The position numbers and the translations under genes were made by a program. This document shows positions 52,911 through 64,000 of a DNA stretch of 64,000 bases, one piece after another. The DNA lies in contig CAUYUJ010017871.1 of the NCBI GenBank assembly GCA_963575745.1, forward strand, positions 395,725-459,724, in the 5' to 3' direction. Each line of letters begins with the position of its first letter. Positions within the stretch are counted from its first letter, which is position 1. The notes under the pieces were generated by a model. It saw only the letters and a list, made by a program, of their open reading frames with translations, ran no database searches and had not been told where the DNA came from. The DNA comes from Prorocentrum cordatum. Lineage: Eukaryota; Sar; Dinophyceae; Prorocentrales; Prorocentraceae.

Positions 52911-53871
52911 AGGCCCCGACAATACAACACATGCGAGCTAAAACCAAAAAGAGAGCACCCAGAGGGTCCCTCCCTGGCGCTGTCCCCTCCGCAGTGGCTT
53001 CCCCAACAGCTGGGGCAACCCGCAGTCCAGCAGCGTGGACGGAATCTCGCTCGACATTTCACGACACTTTGACGTCGCATCGCGGCAGAATCAGTCGGCG
53101 TGCGCGCTCAGGCGGCCCGGGCGCGGAAGGAGGAAATAAAGACAGGCGACAGCGGCCGCGAGGGAGGAGGGAGGGAGGGTAGGCACTCACATGGCGAGGT
53201 GCGGCGCCGTGGAGCGGCCGGGGTCGCCAGCCAGTTCTGCACCCCTGGCAGCGGGCGCGGGGCGGCGTCACGGCCTCACCCAGGGGCTGAAGCAGGGGCT
53301 TCCCAAAAGGCAGCAGGCGGCGGCAACTCGCCGCAGGCGTCGTCGATCCGATAGGTTTCAAAAGACCCCTCGACCCTCACAGAAGACTCCCGCTGGCCAT
53401 CGGCCCGTGCGGCCGCTGCCTCCCCGCACCAATAAATAAACCGCGCACGCGCAAGATTTTTTGCCGTCGCAACGTGGCAGAAGCGACCCGCACGCGCGCT
53501 CAAGTAGGCCGGGAAGCGTGGCGAACTAAGCGTCGGGCTGCAAGAGGGGAGAGGCGCAGGGCGGCCGCGGAAGGCGGGCGGGGGAGGAGGGCACTCGAGC
53601 GCGCAGTCCAGAGCCCTCGTCCCCCAGATGGCCACCGTGGCCCGACACTGGCCGACTCCGGGGGCCCTAATCCCAAAACTGCCGACGACTCGCTTCTGAG
53701 GAGAACACCCATCGTGTTAAAGGGGAAGGGCTCGGGAGGACGAGGGGCACGAGCAATCGCATTGGGATGTCGCGCGCGACGCCTTCGACCGCCTGCGGGC
53801 ACTGAGGCTCTCGCGTCTCCCGGCCCCGTCCTCCCCACCCGACGCCTGCCTTCCCGGGCTCTTCCTTTCTT
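52911..53871. other. No gene seen; GATAGCTTGGC-family fragment
   Basis: 53255-53345 carries GGGGCTTCCCAAAAGGCAGC and CTCGCCGCAGGCGTC, a third, diverged copy of the repeat at 10080 and 11640. The rest is GC-rich and unassigned. Confidence 0.4.
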
Positions 53872-54100
53872 GAGCAGGGACCGACCGTCCCGGCATTCCT
53901 ATAGTCCTACCACGGAATGTTCTTAGAACCAAGACATGCTCTAAGAGCAAAAACAATGTTCTTAGAACATGAACCCGATGTGTGAAAACAAGACGGACTC
54001 CGCCAGAAATGTTCTACGAACATGTCGTGCAAACCACAAAAGGTTCTTAGAACATTGTTTGGTAGGACTATAGGCGAGCCAGGACGCTTAGTCACTGCTT
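53872..54100. mobile_element. Palindromic element with TTCTTAGAA motifs, copy 2
   Basis: 229 bp with inverted ends of about 40 bp (GAGCAGGGACCGACCGTCCC and, inverted, AGCAGTGACTAAGCGTCCTG; both then reach CCTATAGTCCTACCA). It matches 39675-39904 along its length. Confidence 0.75.
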
Positions 54101-55170
54101 AACTTTCGCCAACCTCCGCCGCCCGACCGCTGGTGGACCCGCCGGCTCTGCTTCCGCCTCCCTGCCGCCTGCCTTCCGCCATGCCCCCGCCCGGGGGCGA
54201 GGCGCACCGAAGGCGAGGCCCCGGTCGGGGACGGCCTGGATGGCTTCCAGGGTTGCCCAAGACAGCCCCAAGCAGTCCAGGATGGCCTCCGAGACGCCTC
54301 CCGGATGACCCAGATCGCCCCAAGAGCCCCCCACCAGGGCTGGACCAAAACGCTGTGTTTCGTGTCGTTTCCGTTGGAATGTTCGTTTTGCTCTACCCGT
54401 TTTCCCATACCTCCCTGCCAAAACGAAAAGCAAAACACAGCCGAAGTCCAGAAAAACAGCGTCTAGGTCCAGCCCTGCCCGAAGCGTTGAAGAGGCTCTC
54501 TCGGGGCCCCAGGATCTTTGGATGTCTTGGGGGCCCTCGGGGACGGCCCATGAGAAAGCCACTGACAAAGCAAGCTGTTTTTGTTTGGGGGGAGGGGACT
54601 CTCGCCCGTTCGGTCCGATGAAAACGCCCAGGACGCTCCTATATGTCCTCCAAGACGCCTCCCAGATGACCAAGATGGACCCAAGGTGTCCCCTAAAGCG
54701 TTTAAGAAGCTTTCTTGAGGGCAAATGGCCGTCTTTGGGGCCCTCGGGGTCGGCCCAGGATGCCAACGCAACTCGAACGCAATGTAATGTTATGTTTTTT
54801 TTTTGGGGGGGGGGGCGTTCTCGCCTTCTCGAACTGAAAATGGTGCCTTAGACGGTCCAAGCGGGCCCCAAGACTAGCCCAAGACGTCCCACATGGGCCC
54901 AAAGAGTACCCCAAGACGGCCCACGAGCACCCCAAGACGGCCCGATATAGCCCCGAGACGGTCCAAAACGGCGCCAAGAGCGCCCCAAGACAACCCAGAG
55001 GTTTCCAGAACGTCCTCCGAAGGCGCCAGACGGCCCAATAACGTTCTAAGACGTAGAGTGCTGGGGAGGCCCCCGGAAAGGCCCAGGCGGCCGGAAGAGT
55101 GCCCGAAGGCAGCCCCAAGACGGCCGCAAAGGGCCCTCCCCACTTATCCGCCAAGAGGTTTCCCCAACAA
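54101..55170. repeat. CCAAGACGGCC repeat field with gaps
   Basis: Units such as GCCCAAGACAGCCCC, CCTCCAAGACGCCTCC and CCCCAAGACGGCCC are frequent at 54240-54320, 54640-54700 and 54850-55130. The gaps between are unassigned. Confidence 0.6.
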
Positions 55171-55424
55171 CTAGGGGGACATGCAATCCACCATCGTGGC
55201 CGCATTCCACGGCACAGGCGCTGTGGACTTCCTCGTTCTCGAGCCGTTGCCGCAGGAGCCAGTGGCCTCCGCGCGGACGCGCTGGCTCCCGGAGACCGCG
55301 AGGCAGTGCTCGCGGTGATATGTCGTCTGCTTCCGCAAATGGATGACGCGTGGAAGCTGTGCGCCTCCCACCTGGGTGGGAGCGGCACCCTGCCGCGAAA
55401 GCAACTTCTCTTGGAAAGGCGAAA

Positions 55425-55610
55425 ACCCACCTCCGCCCCCAGTCCCGACCCCACCTCCGAACCCGTGACCCAGGGGGTCGGGACTGGGGGTGGGGGTGGT
55501 GCTTCGGTGTCCAGGCGTTGAGAAAACGACCCCGCCCCCAGTCCCGACCCCTTGAGAATCGCCGGCTCGGGGGTGGGAGTCAGGACTGGGGGTGGGGGTG
55601 GGCTTTCGCC
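55425..55610. repeat. Nested inverted repeats CCCCCAGTCCCGACCCC
   Basis: CGCCCCCAGTCCCGACCCC occurs at 55434 and 55532. Its inverse GGGGTCGGGACTGGGGGTGG lies at 55475 and, as GGGAGTCAGGACTGGGGGTG, at 55576. Two adjacent hairpins are possible. Confidence 0.7.
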
Positions 55611-55911
55611 TCTTGATCTCTTGCCAACGATGCGGAGCCCCATGTCGGCGAGAAGCAGCGGCACAACGACGAGAGGAAGATAGAGCGCGACAGGACGGGC
55701 CGCGGCGGCGCCCGGCATCCGCCCCCCGCGCGGCGCGGGCCACGCGGCCGCCGCGCGGCAGCACGGCTGCGCCGCCTCGTTCTGGGCCGCCTGCCTCTGC
55801 GCGCCGCACCTCGCGCGAAGCGCGAGGGCGCGGGTGTTGTCGCGCCCGCGCGCAGCACCTCCTTGGAAGAGGGCCACTCTCTGGCCCGAGTGGTGGCGCG
55901 CGAAGCGCCTG

Positions 55912-56607
55912 TTACCTTCGCGACCCTGCGGGCGGCCAGGCGCTGAGAGGCCTTTCGCCAGGCGCGCGTATAGGTTGACAGCCCTTCGAGGCGCAATTTC
56001 TGAGAGCGGGTGTAGCAGTGGCGACCAGCGGTGCAGGAGTGCGATGCCACCGGCGGGATGTCGGGCGCGGGCCTGGGCGAAACGCGAGGGGACGAGCAGC
56101 GGAGCTGACCTGCGGTCGACGAGGCAGCGAAGATAACCAGATCGCGAAAGCGCGGATCTGCCCGCGACAGGGAACTCGCTGTGTCCCCTCCGATGACACA
56201 GATCTACGAGCTCGGGCGGATGGAGGAAAAGTCGTTCCCCCTGGATGAAGGTCTAGACTGTCATGGTTCCGATCCCGCTGGGGCCCTCCAGCTTGGAGGT
56301 TGAGGCTCACCAGGCAGCTGAATGAGGCAATCAACGCTGATAAAGTTTTGATAAAGTTTTGATCATCGGGTACCCAGGACGGACTGGAGGCGGCAGGTGA
56401 AACGCATGACTTCGTGCTCTGAGTGGTGCGAGGGGTGGTTGTCCCGAGCTTGCGAATTTCGAGGATGAGCTGTGCATCGCAGAGGGCGCATACCTTCGAG
56501 GACTGGTCCACTGGGGCCAGGGAGGGTGGGGACACTCGCCAACACACTGGACTGATAGGAGGCGTCCAGTGGGGTACAAAAGCTGCAACGGCGCAGAAAT
56601 CATTCAT
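55912..56607 (-). CDS. Hypothetical ORF, 231 codons, unsupported
   Basis: A minus-strand frame with fairly ordinary composition in its first half (VDQSSKVCALCDAQLILEIR, KTLSALIASFSCLVSLNLQA) and an Arg/Pro-rich second half. There is one CxxC pair, no recognised domain and no splice or leader evidence. The start may be non-ATG. It could be a fragment of a decayed gene or chance. Confidence 0.2.
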   Translation of the reverse strand: MNDFCAVAAFVPHWTPPISPVCWRVSPPSLAPVDQSSKVCALCDAQLILEIRKLGTTTPRTTQSTKSCVSPAASSPSWVPDDQNFIKTLSALIASFSCLVSLNLQAGGPQRDRNHDSLDLHPGGTTFPPSARARRSVSSEGTQRVPCRGQIRAFAIWLSSLPRRPQVSSAARPLAFRPGPRPTSRRWHRTPAPLVATATPALRNCASKGCQPIRAPGERPLSAWPPAGSRR

Positions 56608-58380
56608 CAGACCCCGTGAGAGGTGCCCTCGGCGAGGCTACATCTGGGAGGCGCCGGCCTGGAACGCACTGGTCCTGTGCTGGAGGATGGGCGGGTGACC
56701 GCAGCTTTTTTTCTGAAGATCTTACTGAGCTGCGATGATCTTCTGTCAATGGTTCAAGCATTGGCTGGCGCGTGGAGCCTTTTCATACACACGCAAAGTA
56801 TGCCTTAGAGAACAACTATCATGACTTACGATGAGACGTGCAACCAACTATGATCAGTATCGTCATCATCATCCCCACCATTCACATCGTCGCCATCATC
56901 ACCCCAATCGTCGTCGCCATCATTCATGTGACCACAAGGCCCTGGCCCTTGGAAATCTTCCCGCGCTCCCAATCCCCCAGGGCGACCTTTGAAGCACACG
57001 CCCCAAAGTACCCACGCCATTTCTATTCACGCTTTCCATGCCTGGGCACACGCTGGCATTCTTTATTGGCAAACCATGGTTTGGCAAACTTGACCACAAA
57101 TCCTCGCCAACCCCGTGGACTCCCTCCTGGACCACCCTTCAATCCTGCATTTCCTGAGGAGTCGGTGGCAGAGGCGACAACCGGTATAATGGCCGAATTG
57201 ATGCCAGTAGGAGAACATGGAAGCCACCACAAGACAACTCGTATACGAGAGCACCCGAGCCTGGACTACTCCTCGCAGTGCATTGAGCCAAGATGACTAC
57301 GCGTGTACAGACGAGCGCGATGAGAGAATCTCGTCTGTGCTACCCCATCCAATATGAAAGCACTGCGACCGAATTTATGGGTGCTATTTTTGCTGACCGC
57401 ATACATTGGCAATGCAATGCAATGAGGTATCATGCAGCGTAACGCATAACACAGCACACACATGCCCAGTATACCATGGCGCATCAGCATGACATAACGT
57501 TGGGCTCTATGGTATTGCCTGGCATACCATGGTGTAGTATATATTGGCATCGCGTCGCATCGCATGTAATTCTTTAGTATCGCATTGAGCAGCATCGCAT
57601 AACGGATCACACCGTAACACAACTACACGCCCCAACCCAACAGCGCAGCGCATACGTGTTTTCCCGCGGGGGTCTCTCACACATGGCATGTCACGCCCGT
57701 GTGGCAAGAAACCAGCCTGCTCACAATATTTAACCAGGCAACGCTTCTCTGAGGAGGAGGAGGAGGTGGCGGCGGAACATCTCCTGGCCTCTGAAAAGCT
57801 CCTCGAAGCAACTGGCGACTGCTGTGCGCACTAAGAGCTACTATAGCCCTCCCCCCGGGCACACACCCAGCATTAGGGACTCCACTGGGAATGTAATGGG
57901 TCGAGAGGCCATTGCCCTACCAGGGAACTAAGCACCTCAGCACTGTGGGACGATTCTTTGATTCTCAAACTCTAGGATCCTAGGTTGGCCTCGCACGCGC
58001 CCGCGGAGGGGCGCGAGGTCCAGGCAGAAGGGGACAGGCAGCAGCACCGATGACGACGACGACAACGAACACGAACGACACCGGCGAGACGACACAACGA
58101 CGACGAACGAGCGCAGCGACGCAAACGAACACGACGAAGCGACGACGACACGACGAAGCGACGATGACACGACGAGTCGTCGTCGGAATGACTCTCTTAG
58201 GAGGAGGAGGACGAGGAGGAGGACGAGGTCCTCCTCCACCACCTCGTGGAGTGTGTGGGAGCAGAGGGCTGGCGGCGGGCGACCTCGAGGCGCGACGCTG
58301 GGCGAGTATGTCCGAGTTCTGTCGCCGCCACCTGCGCCGCCGAGGGTTGATCCTCCTCCCCCTACCCCCCAACTAACCGC
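56608..58380. other. No gene seen
   Basis: A (CAT/ATC)-rich stretch lies at 56850-56925. An ACGACG/CGAACGA-rich stretch lies at 58050-58185. Otherwise unassigned sequence. Confidence 0.4.
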
Positions 58381-58384
58381 ATAA

Positions 58385-58715
58385 CCCCCCCCCCCCCCCC
58401 TCCGCCTCCTCCCATATCACTCTCCGACGCCCCACCATACCATTCCCTGTCCCCTCCCCCTATCCCCACCCCCTTCCCCCACCCTCCCCCTCCCCTCCTC
58501 CTTCTCCTCCTCCTCCGCTCTCCTCCTCCTCCCCCTCCGCCTCTCCTCGTCCTCCTTCTCCTCCTCCCTCTCCCCTCCTCAACCTCCTCCGCCCTCCTCC
58601 ACCCCCTGCCCCTCCTTCTCCGCCCGCCTCCTCCCCCGTGCCCCTCCGTCTCTCCTCCTGTCCTCCCCTCCTCATATCCTCCGTCCCTCCTCTCCTCCTC
58701 TCTTCCTCTTCCATG
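58385..58715. repeat. (CTC)n/C-rich array
   Basis: Pyrimidine-only CTC/CCT sequence with a C-run at 58386-58400. Confidence 0.9.
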
Positions 58716-58849
58716 TTGAAAGCGACGCGCCCTCCATCTGGGAAGTTGTGGCCGTGTCATACATGGTGAGGAAGGTTTGAGCGAAACGCCTGGCCCACCC
58801 TTTCGACCGGCCTCGGGGTGCGACATCTATCAGAAGAAAGGGTGAAGGC

Positions 58850-59020
58850 GAGCGTAGGAGGAGGAGGAGGAGGAGGAGGAGGAGGCGAGCGGAGGAGAAG
58901 GAAGAGGAAGGAGGAGGAGAGAGAGGATGAGGAGGAAGAGGAGGAACAGGAGGAGGAGGGAAAGGAGGAGGAAAAGGAGGACCCGAGCGGAGGAGGAGGA
59001 GGAGGAGGAGGAGGAGGAAA

Positions 59021-59061
<41 letters not shown>

Positions 59062-59250
59062 TGATGATGATGATATGATGATGATGAGATGATGATGATG
59101 ATGATGATGATGACGATGAGGATGAGGATGAGGATGAGGAGGAGGAGGAGGAGGAGGAGGAGGAGGAGGAGGAGGCGAGCGGAGGGCGGAGGAGGAGGCG
59201 AGCGGAGGATGAGGAGGAGGAGGAGGAGGCGAGCGGAGGAGGGGGGATCT
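58850..59250. repeat. (GGA)n and (GAT)n array
   Basis: GGA triplets, then GAT at 59022-59125, then GGA again. GGCGAGCGGAGGA recurs five times (58883, 59172, 59195, 59228 and a variant at 58981). Confidence 0.95.
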
Positions 59251-59334
59251 GTTCTATTATCAGAATGAGGGGGCTGAACCGAACGGTCATTCACTGTTCC
59301 TGGGTGCGTGGCTGAAGTGGAGTTCCGCGATGCG

Positions 59335-59500
59335 GATTCTTGTTGTTGTTATTGTTATTGTTATTGTTGTTGCTGTTGTTGCTGCTGCTTTTGTTGTTGG
59401 TGTTGTTGTTGCTGTTGTTTGTTGTTTGTTGTTTGCTGTGTGTTGTTTGTTGTGTGTTGTTTGTTGTGTGTTGTTTGTTGTTTGTTGTTGTCGTCGTCCC
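59335..59500. repeat. (TTG)n array
   Basis: TTGTTG and TTGTTTGTTGTGTG units. Confidence 0.9.
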
Positions 59501-59509
59501 ACCCGCGAG

Positions 59510-59808
59510 CCGCCCAGCGACCCACCCGCGACCCACCCCGCGACCCACCCGCGACCCACCCGCGACCCACCCCGCGACCCACCCGCGACCCACCCGCGAC
59601 CCACCCGCGACCCACCCGCGACCCACCCGCGACCCACCCCGCGTCCCGCCCGCGACCCACCCCGAGACCCCCTCCCCGAACCACCCGCGACCCACCGGCG
59701 ACCCACCCCGCGACCCACCCGCGACCCACACCGCGACACACCCGCGACCCACCGCGACCCACCCGCGACCCACCCGCGACCCACCCCGCGACCCACCCAA
59801 AATTTTCG
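59510..59808. repeat. 11-bp minisatellite CGCGACCCACC
   Basis: About 27 copies of CCGCGACCCAC or CCGCGACCCACC. Because 11 is not a multiple of three, every frame reads the same cyclic peptide, so open frames here are uninformative. Confidence 0.9.
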
Positions 59809-60110
59809 GCGCCTGCGGCGGGTTTCTTTTGCATTCGTTCCAGGTGGAGAACTTGCGACACACCCGCGACCCAAACCGCGTTCAGTGTACAAATCAAAAT
59901 GTTCGGCGCCTGCAGCGGGCTGTTCTTGAATTCCTTCCAGGTGGGGATGGAGAACCTGCGACCCACCCGCGACCCAAACCGCGCATGCGGCGGGTTTCTT
60001 TTGCAGTTGTTCGAGGTGGAGAACCTGCGACCCAAGTCGCGTTCAGTGTACAAATCAAAATTTTCGGCGCCTGCGGCGGGTCGTTTTTGAATTCCTTCCA
60101 GGAGGGGGAG
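59809..60110. repeat. ~95-bp degenerate tandem repeat, four copies
   Basis: AAAATTTTCGGCGCCTGCGG, CGGGTTTCTTTTGCA, TCCAGGTGGAGAAC and CGTTCAGTGTACAAATC recur, starting near 59799, 59899, 59989 (partial) and 60057. Fragments of the 11-bp unit lie between them. Confidence 0.8.
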
Positions 60111-60114
60111 GATC

Positions 60115-60330
60115 GGGATGGGGGAGGAAGAGGAGGAGGAGGAGGAAAAGGAGGAAAAGAGGGAAGAGGAGGAGGAGGAGGAGGAGGAGGAGGAGGAGGG
60201 GGCGGACGACGACGACGATGATGAGGACGAGGACGCGGACGAGGCAGAGGAGGAGGGGTAGGAGGAGGAGGAGTAGCAGGAGTAACGAGGAGGAGGAGGA
60301 GGAGGAGGAGGAGGAGGAGGAGGAGGGCGC
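60115..60330. repeat. (GGA)n array
   Basis: GGA triplets with a GACGAC patch at 60205-60245. Confidence 0.9.
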
Positions 60331-61410
60331 CATCGAAAGGGAAGGTGAGGGCCACGAGGTCCGCTGGCTCGACGCCCGCGTCGCCCGCGCCCGCCCCCTC
60401 ACTCTTATCCGCAATTGCGGGGTGCTACGTACGCGTGGTTGCCTTCTGCTGAGCGGGGCACGCTTCAGACAATCACAAACCAGGGCACCTACCACCAGAA
60501 TGAGGCGGCAATCCTCTTCTCGATCTGCTGAGCAGATCTTTGCCTGCACGAATGGGAGGCTGGCACTCAGCCTTCAGTGCCATGGGCTTGTCATCATAGT
60601 GGCACCCACAAACTTCACAATACAGGACGCTGCGGTATGTGGCGCGCTGGTGCGGAGCATGGCACAGCCACGCCACAAGATTGTCCCATCCACCACCCCC
60701 TCCCCCCTCCCCATGTAAGAGCGTCGCCGTCGTCGTCGTCGTCGGAGGAGGAGGAGGTTCCGAGGAGGAGGAGGAGGAACAGGAGGAGGAGGAGGAGGAA
60801 CAGGAGAGGGCGGAGGCGACGGAGGAGGGGGAGGATGACTCTCTTGGAACTCTGTTTGCGCTGGCCTCCCAATCGCCGGCGGTGGCAGGAGGGCTCTCGG
60901 TCTCTCGGTAGTACGCGCCCGGCTGCTCCCTGGCCCAACGAAGCCGCCGCGCGCGGCGCGTGCTGACGGCAGCTCGGCGTCGCATCGAGGCGAGGAAAAC
61001 CAATGAGTCCGCCGACGTGCGAGGAGGGGGCAGAGGAGGAGGAGGAGGGGGAAAGGAGGACTCCCCCCGCCGGCGTGTCCTCTGCCCCGCGGCGCCCCTC
61101 CGACCCCCCCTCAGCCTTGCTTTCGACTTGTGGGCCGGGCTGAGGTCGCCCGCGCCGCCGTCATGTGAGCCCTGGCCAGGGCCATGCGGGGCTCTTCCTT
61201 CCTCTCCTGTCTTCCTCTCTCCCGCCCGCTGCTGAGCTCACTCGATCCTCGATTGTCCCAGGTGCTCGCGCCACAAGCGGGCGGGCCACAAAAGCGTGGG
61301 GTGAAGGAGCGCGCACTCTCCGCGTGCGTTTTGGGCCTGCGGTGGCAGTTTGGGGGCCGCTGAGGGGCCCCTTGAGGGGGCACTTGCCTGCAATCCTCGG
61401 TCCCCCAGTT
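60331..61410. other. No gene seen; short GGA tract
   Basis: GGA/GGAACA triplets at 60745-60835 and 61020-61055. The rest is unassigned. Confidence 0.4.
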
Positions 61411-61411
61411 C

Positions 61412-61550
61412 TCGATGCTCGATCCTCCCTCCCGCCCTCCCTCCCTCCATCCCCCCTCGATCCTCCCTCCGCCCGTCCGGCCTCCATCCCCCCTCGATCC
61501 TCCCTCCCTCCCTCCCTCCGTCCGCCCTCCAGCCCCCCTCGATCCTCATG
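61412..61550. repeat. CTCGATCCTCCCTCC minisatellite
   Basis: CCCCCTCGATCCTCCCTCC repeats about five times with variable CCCTCC extensions. Confidence 0.8.
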
Positions 61551-62500
61551 CTCCCCCACGTTTATTGCACTTCCACTGCCGCCCGCCAGATATCAACAAA
61601 ACCGACTTCGGCCTCCGGCTCCCCAGGGGGCGCCACGGATGTCGCTCCTGGGTGGGCCCCGAGATGGACTCGGGGACAGGTCTTGCGTGTGTGCGCATTG
61701 ATCAACCCAAAGAGGACCCCTGACCCTTTGGGAGGGGACCTAAGTTAGGAGGGCCAAAAAAATTAGGGATAGGGGGTCGCTTCTGCAGACGTATCAGACC
61801 AAACCGCCCAGAATTATCATTCCCAGTGCGAAGACGGGGGCCTAAGTGAGGCCACGTCGTCATCGTGCTATTAGGGTTAGGGGTTCTTCTGTTCTCGATA
61901 CTGCGTGTGTGCTGAGTTTTGCCCCCAAGGACCAAGGGAAGGTCGCACACGCCCTCGGGAAGTTCTCGGGCGCTCCTGGCCTCCCCTCGGCCTCTGGAGG
62001 CGAGGCGAATTAGCCCATGGAAGCAAAAATGGAGGCCCGCTTGCTCCGGCAGTGCGCCGGGCCGCAACAACCAGAAGCATAGCAACACACACGGACAGTG
62101 GCAGACAGTGCCATGGCCGTGAACACAAGTCAGAGCAGCAGGCTCGGTGGGCAAACGTGCCGACATCACCTCTGGGACCTCCGGAGGCCTCCTGGGACCT
62201 CTGGGCGGCACGGAGGCCTCCCCCCCCTCCCCCCCTCCTCGTCCCCCTCCCTCCTGCTCGCGGTCCCTGCTCTCCGCTGTGCAATCCGAGCGCTCGTCCG
62301 CGCGGGCGCCCCCGCCGGGGGAGCCCCGGGCGGCGAGGCCGCAGACCCCTCGGAGCCGAGACGGCGAGGGCTCCGCCCGCCTCGCTGTGCTGCCAGCGGC
62401 CAGCTGACACGCTCCGCGGGCGGGGGGAGGGACGCTCCGAAGCCGACTGCGCGCCGAGCGTGCGGGAGGGGACAGAGCCCAGGGCGGCCGCGAGGGGCCT
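61551..62500. other. No gene seen
   Basis: GC-rich sequence with overlapping open frames and no recognised motif. Confidence 0.4.
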
Positions 62501-62501
62501 C

Positions 62502-62728
62502 CTGTAGATGGGGCCAGAGCGGGTGGGGTCGAAGGAGCGCGCCGCCTCGCCGATGCCTCGGCGACGCATCAGGGATGTATCGGCAATGCATCGCCGACGT
62601 CGGCGATGCATCGGCGACGTGGACGTGAAGCAAAATGGGGTCCACATCGAGCCGCATCGGCGATGCATCGGCGACGCGGAGCGATTCTTCGACCTCATCG
62701 ACGCATCTAGACCCGACCCCATCTGGGA
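62502..62728. mobile_element. GCGATGCATCG foldback element, copy 2
   Basis: The start GTAGATGGGGCCAGAGCGGG and the end CGACCCCATCTGG are inverted. The interior has GGCGATGCATCGGCGACG and GGGGTCCACATCGAGCCGCA units, matching 50533-50732. Confidence 0.6.
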
Positions 62729-63150
62729 GACCTGGAGCCCCAGAGCAGGACGGGGGGTGGGAGCGGTGAGACGCCCGGAAGCACATGCCGCACACGGGGC
62801 GTCACTTCGCCGGCGGTGTCCAGCGGCCAGTGCCCCCGGGCCTCCCTCCCGCAGGGTCCACCGCGGCGCGGCCCCTCTGCTGCCCAGCGGCGCCCCGCTG
62901 CTTTGGACCGTAGGCTGGCCGCGGGAGCGGCAAGCCCTCCCGTCATCCCCTCGGGGGCGCGCAAACATGGATCAGCGATCCACGGATTTAGCGCGCGGTC
63001 GCCAAATGCATGGATCGAATCGGGGGAGGTGCCCTCCCCAGAATGCGGCCGGTGCCTCCTCGCTCGGCGGCGGAAATCCGCGATTCCCCATGGAAACGAG
63101 ACCCGTCGCTAATCCACGCCCCCTTGATCCATGTATGCGATCGCCTGAAT
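62729..63150. other. No gene seen
   Basis: An inverted pair, ATGGATCAGCGATCCACGGATTTAGCG at 62968 and CTAATCCACG...TTGATCCATG at 63105, suggests another small foldback. No gene. Confidence 0.35.
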
Positions 63151-63440
63151 CCCCCTCCCCCCTTCCCCCCTCGCAAGCTCCTGCCTCCCCCCCACCTGCT
63201 TCCCGCGCCCACGTCGCTATCCCTCCTCCGCTCTGCCTGCCCCGTCCCCCGCCTGCACCCGTCTGCCCTCCCCCTCCTCCACCTCCTCCTCTTCCTCTTG
63301 CCATCCCCTGCCCCGCTCCCTCCTCTTCCTCCTCCTCTTCCTCCTCCTCCTCCTCCTCCTCCTCCTCCTCCTCCTCGTCAACGTCCTCCTCCTCCTCCTC
63401 CTCCTCTTCCATTTTCTCCTCCACCTCCTCATCCTGAATC
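63151..63440. repeat. (CTC)n/C-rich array
   Basis: CTC and CCT triplets on the plus strand, with one GTCAACG interruption near 63376. Confidence 0.9.
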
Positions 63441-64000
63441 GCATCACAATCCTCGTCGCCACGAAGACGAGGACGAGGAGGCTGAGGAAAATTATAAGGA
63501 TGGCGAAGTCGAGGTGGGCAAGAAGGATGCACCAACGATGTTGCAAGACACCCACGCGTCCCAGGTACCCTCATTACAAGCCTCTACAAGAATCTGCTTT
63601 CACTGCTGGTAGTGTCCCCTTGAAAGACGAGCGCCCAATGGTCCCAGTCCTGCATTCAGGCGGGAGCCCTGTTCAGGAAATGGGCTGCGAGCCACGCTTC
63701 TGGCCAGAAGGACGGCGGCGAGGTAGGACCAGGCAGGATCATGAAGCCCGAGGGGTGCCCAACGATAGCCCGTTTTGAGAGAGAGCCGCCCTCAAACCGC
63801 GTAGTGCTTCTGCAATTGTAAGCGCTTGGTCGTTATACCGAAGGACACCTCCGCAAAGAACACTGCTTTGAAAACGTGTAGCTGTTGCATTGGTGTCGAT
63901 TTCGGATCATGAAGAATAGCGCCATCAGAAGAAATCTACGTTTGGGGGAGAAAGCACCCTATCCGCGCACCGAGTTGAAACTTTTGAGACGGGCGTGGAC
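63441..64000. other. No gene seen
   Basis: Open frames of under 100 codons on the plus strand, no recognised motif. Confidence 0.4.

Noticed and set aside
59340-60221. Frames with PATHPRPTRDP repeats
   Set aside because: An 11-bp repeat gives the same peptide cycle in every frame, so openness carries no coding information.

Overview
The window is nuclear DNA of a eukaryote, very probably a dinoflagellate. The best evidence is a 22-nt relict of the dinoflagellate trans-spliced leader (21 of 22 positions) at 8143-8164 on the minus strand. It caps a processed retrogene that has a poly(A) tract and near-identical 19-bp flanks. Several introns in the window also use GC donors inside an AG|G context repeated at both ends, as known from dinoflagellates. 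I see no bacterial-style operons, no tRNA or rRNA genes and no CRISPR array. The repeat style resembles the large repeat-rich Prorocentrum genomes, but that genus-level guess is from memory and weak.

Layout. 1-4.2 kb: mostly unrecognised sequence with a dispersed repeat at the left edge. 4.2-12.5 kb: a head-plus-tail repeat running into an (ACT)n array, then several kilobases of degenerate arrays built on CCAAGACGGCC, with the spliced-leader retrogene (7.41-8.18 kb) inserted among them and a long (ACAT)n array. 12.5-15.5 kb: pyrimidine-rich and (GGA)n tracts. 16-23 kb: a decayed non-LTR retrotransposon on the minus strand, with N-terminal region, endonuclease, linker, reverse transcriptase and RNase H/zinc-ribbon pieces in several frames. 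23-36.2 kb: GAT, GGA, GA and CAA microsatellites, a 54-bp GC-rich array, a 41-bp satellite with alternating monomers, and a complex tandem array with ~0.8-1.2-kb units.

36.9-47.5 kb holds the main gene, on the minus strand. Six exons join into one uninterrupted 503-codon frame for a secreted-type M43 (pappalysin-like) zinc metallopeptidase, with HEXXHXXGXXH and the Met-turn motif in different exons. Three of its five introns are GC-AG, and one intron of 7.2 kb is filled with repeats and miniature elements. 48.6-50.25 kb holds a second multi-exon minus-strand gene for a multipass membrane protein of unknown function. One of its introns is essentially a (GGA)n microsatellite, and another break is bounded by a 48-bp direct repeat. 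50.25-64 kb is again repeats: short inverted-repeat elements, CCAAGACGGCC arrays, ATGT, GGA/GAT and CTC microsatellites and an 11-bp minisatellite, with only weak coding candidates.

The genes show no common pathway. The theme of the window is how genes persist among repeats: short inverted-repeat elements (some with perfect 8-bp target duplications) lie in introns or against exon edges, introns are bounded by direct repeats, and a trans-spliced mRNA has been copied back into the genome. Exon models were assembled by eye from frame continuity and splice motifs. Transcript data would be decisive.
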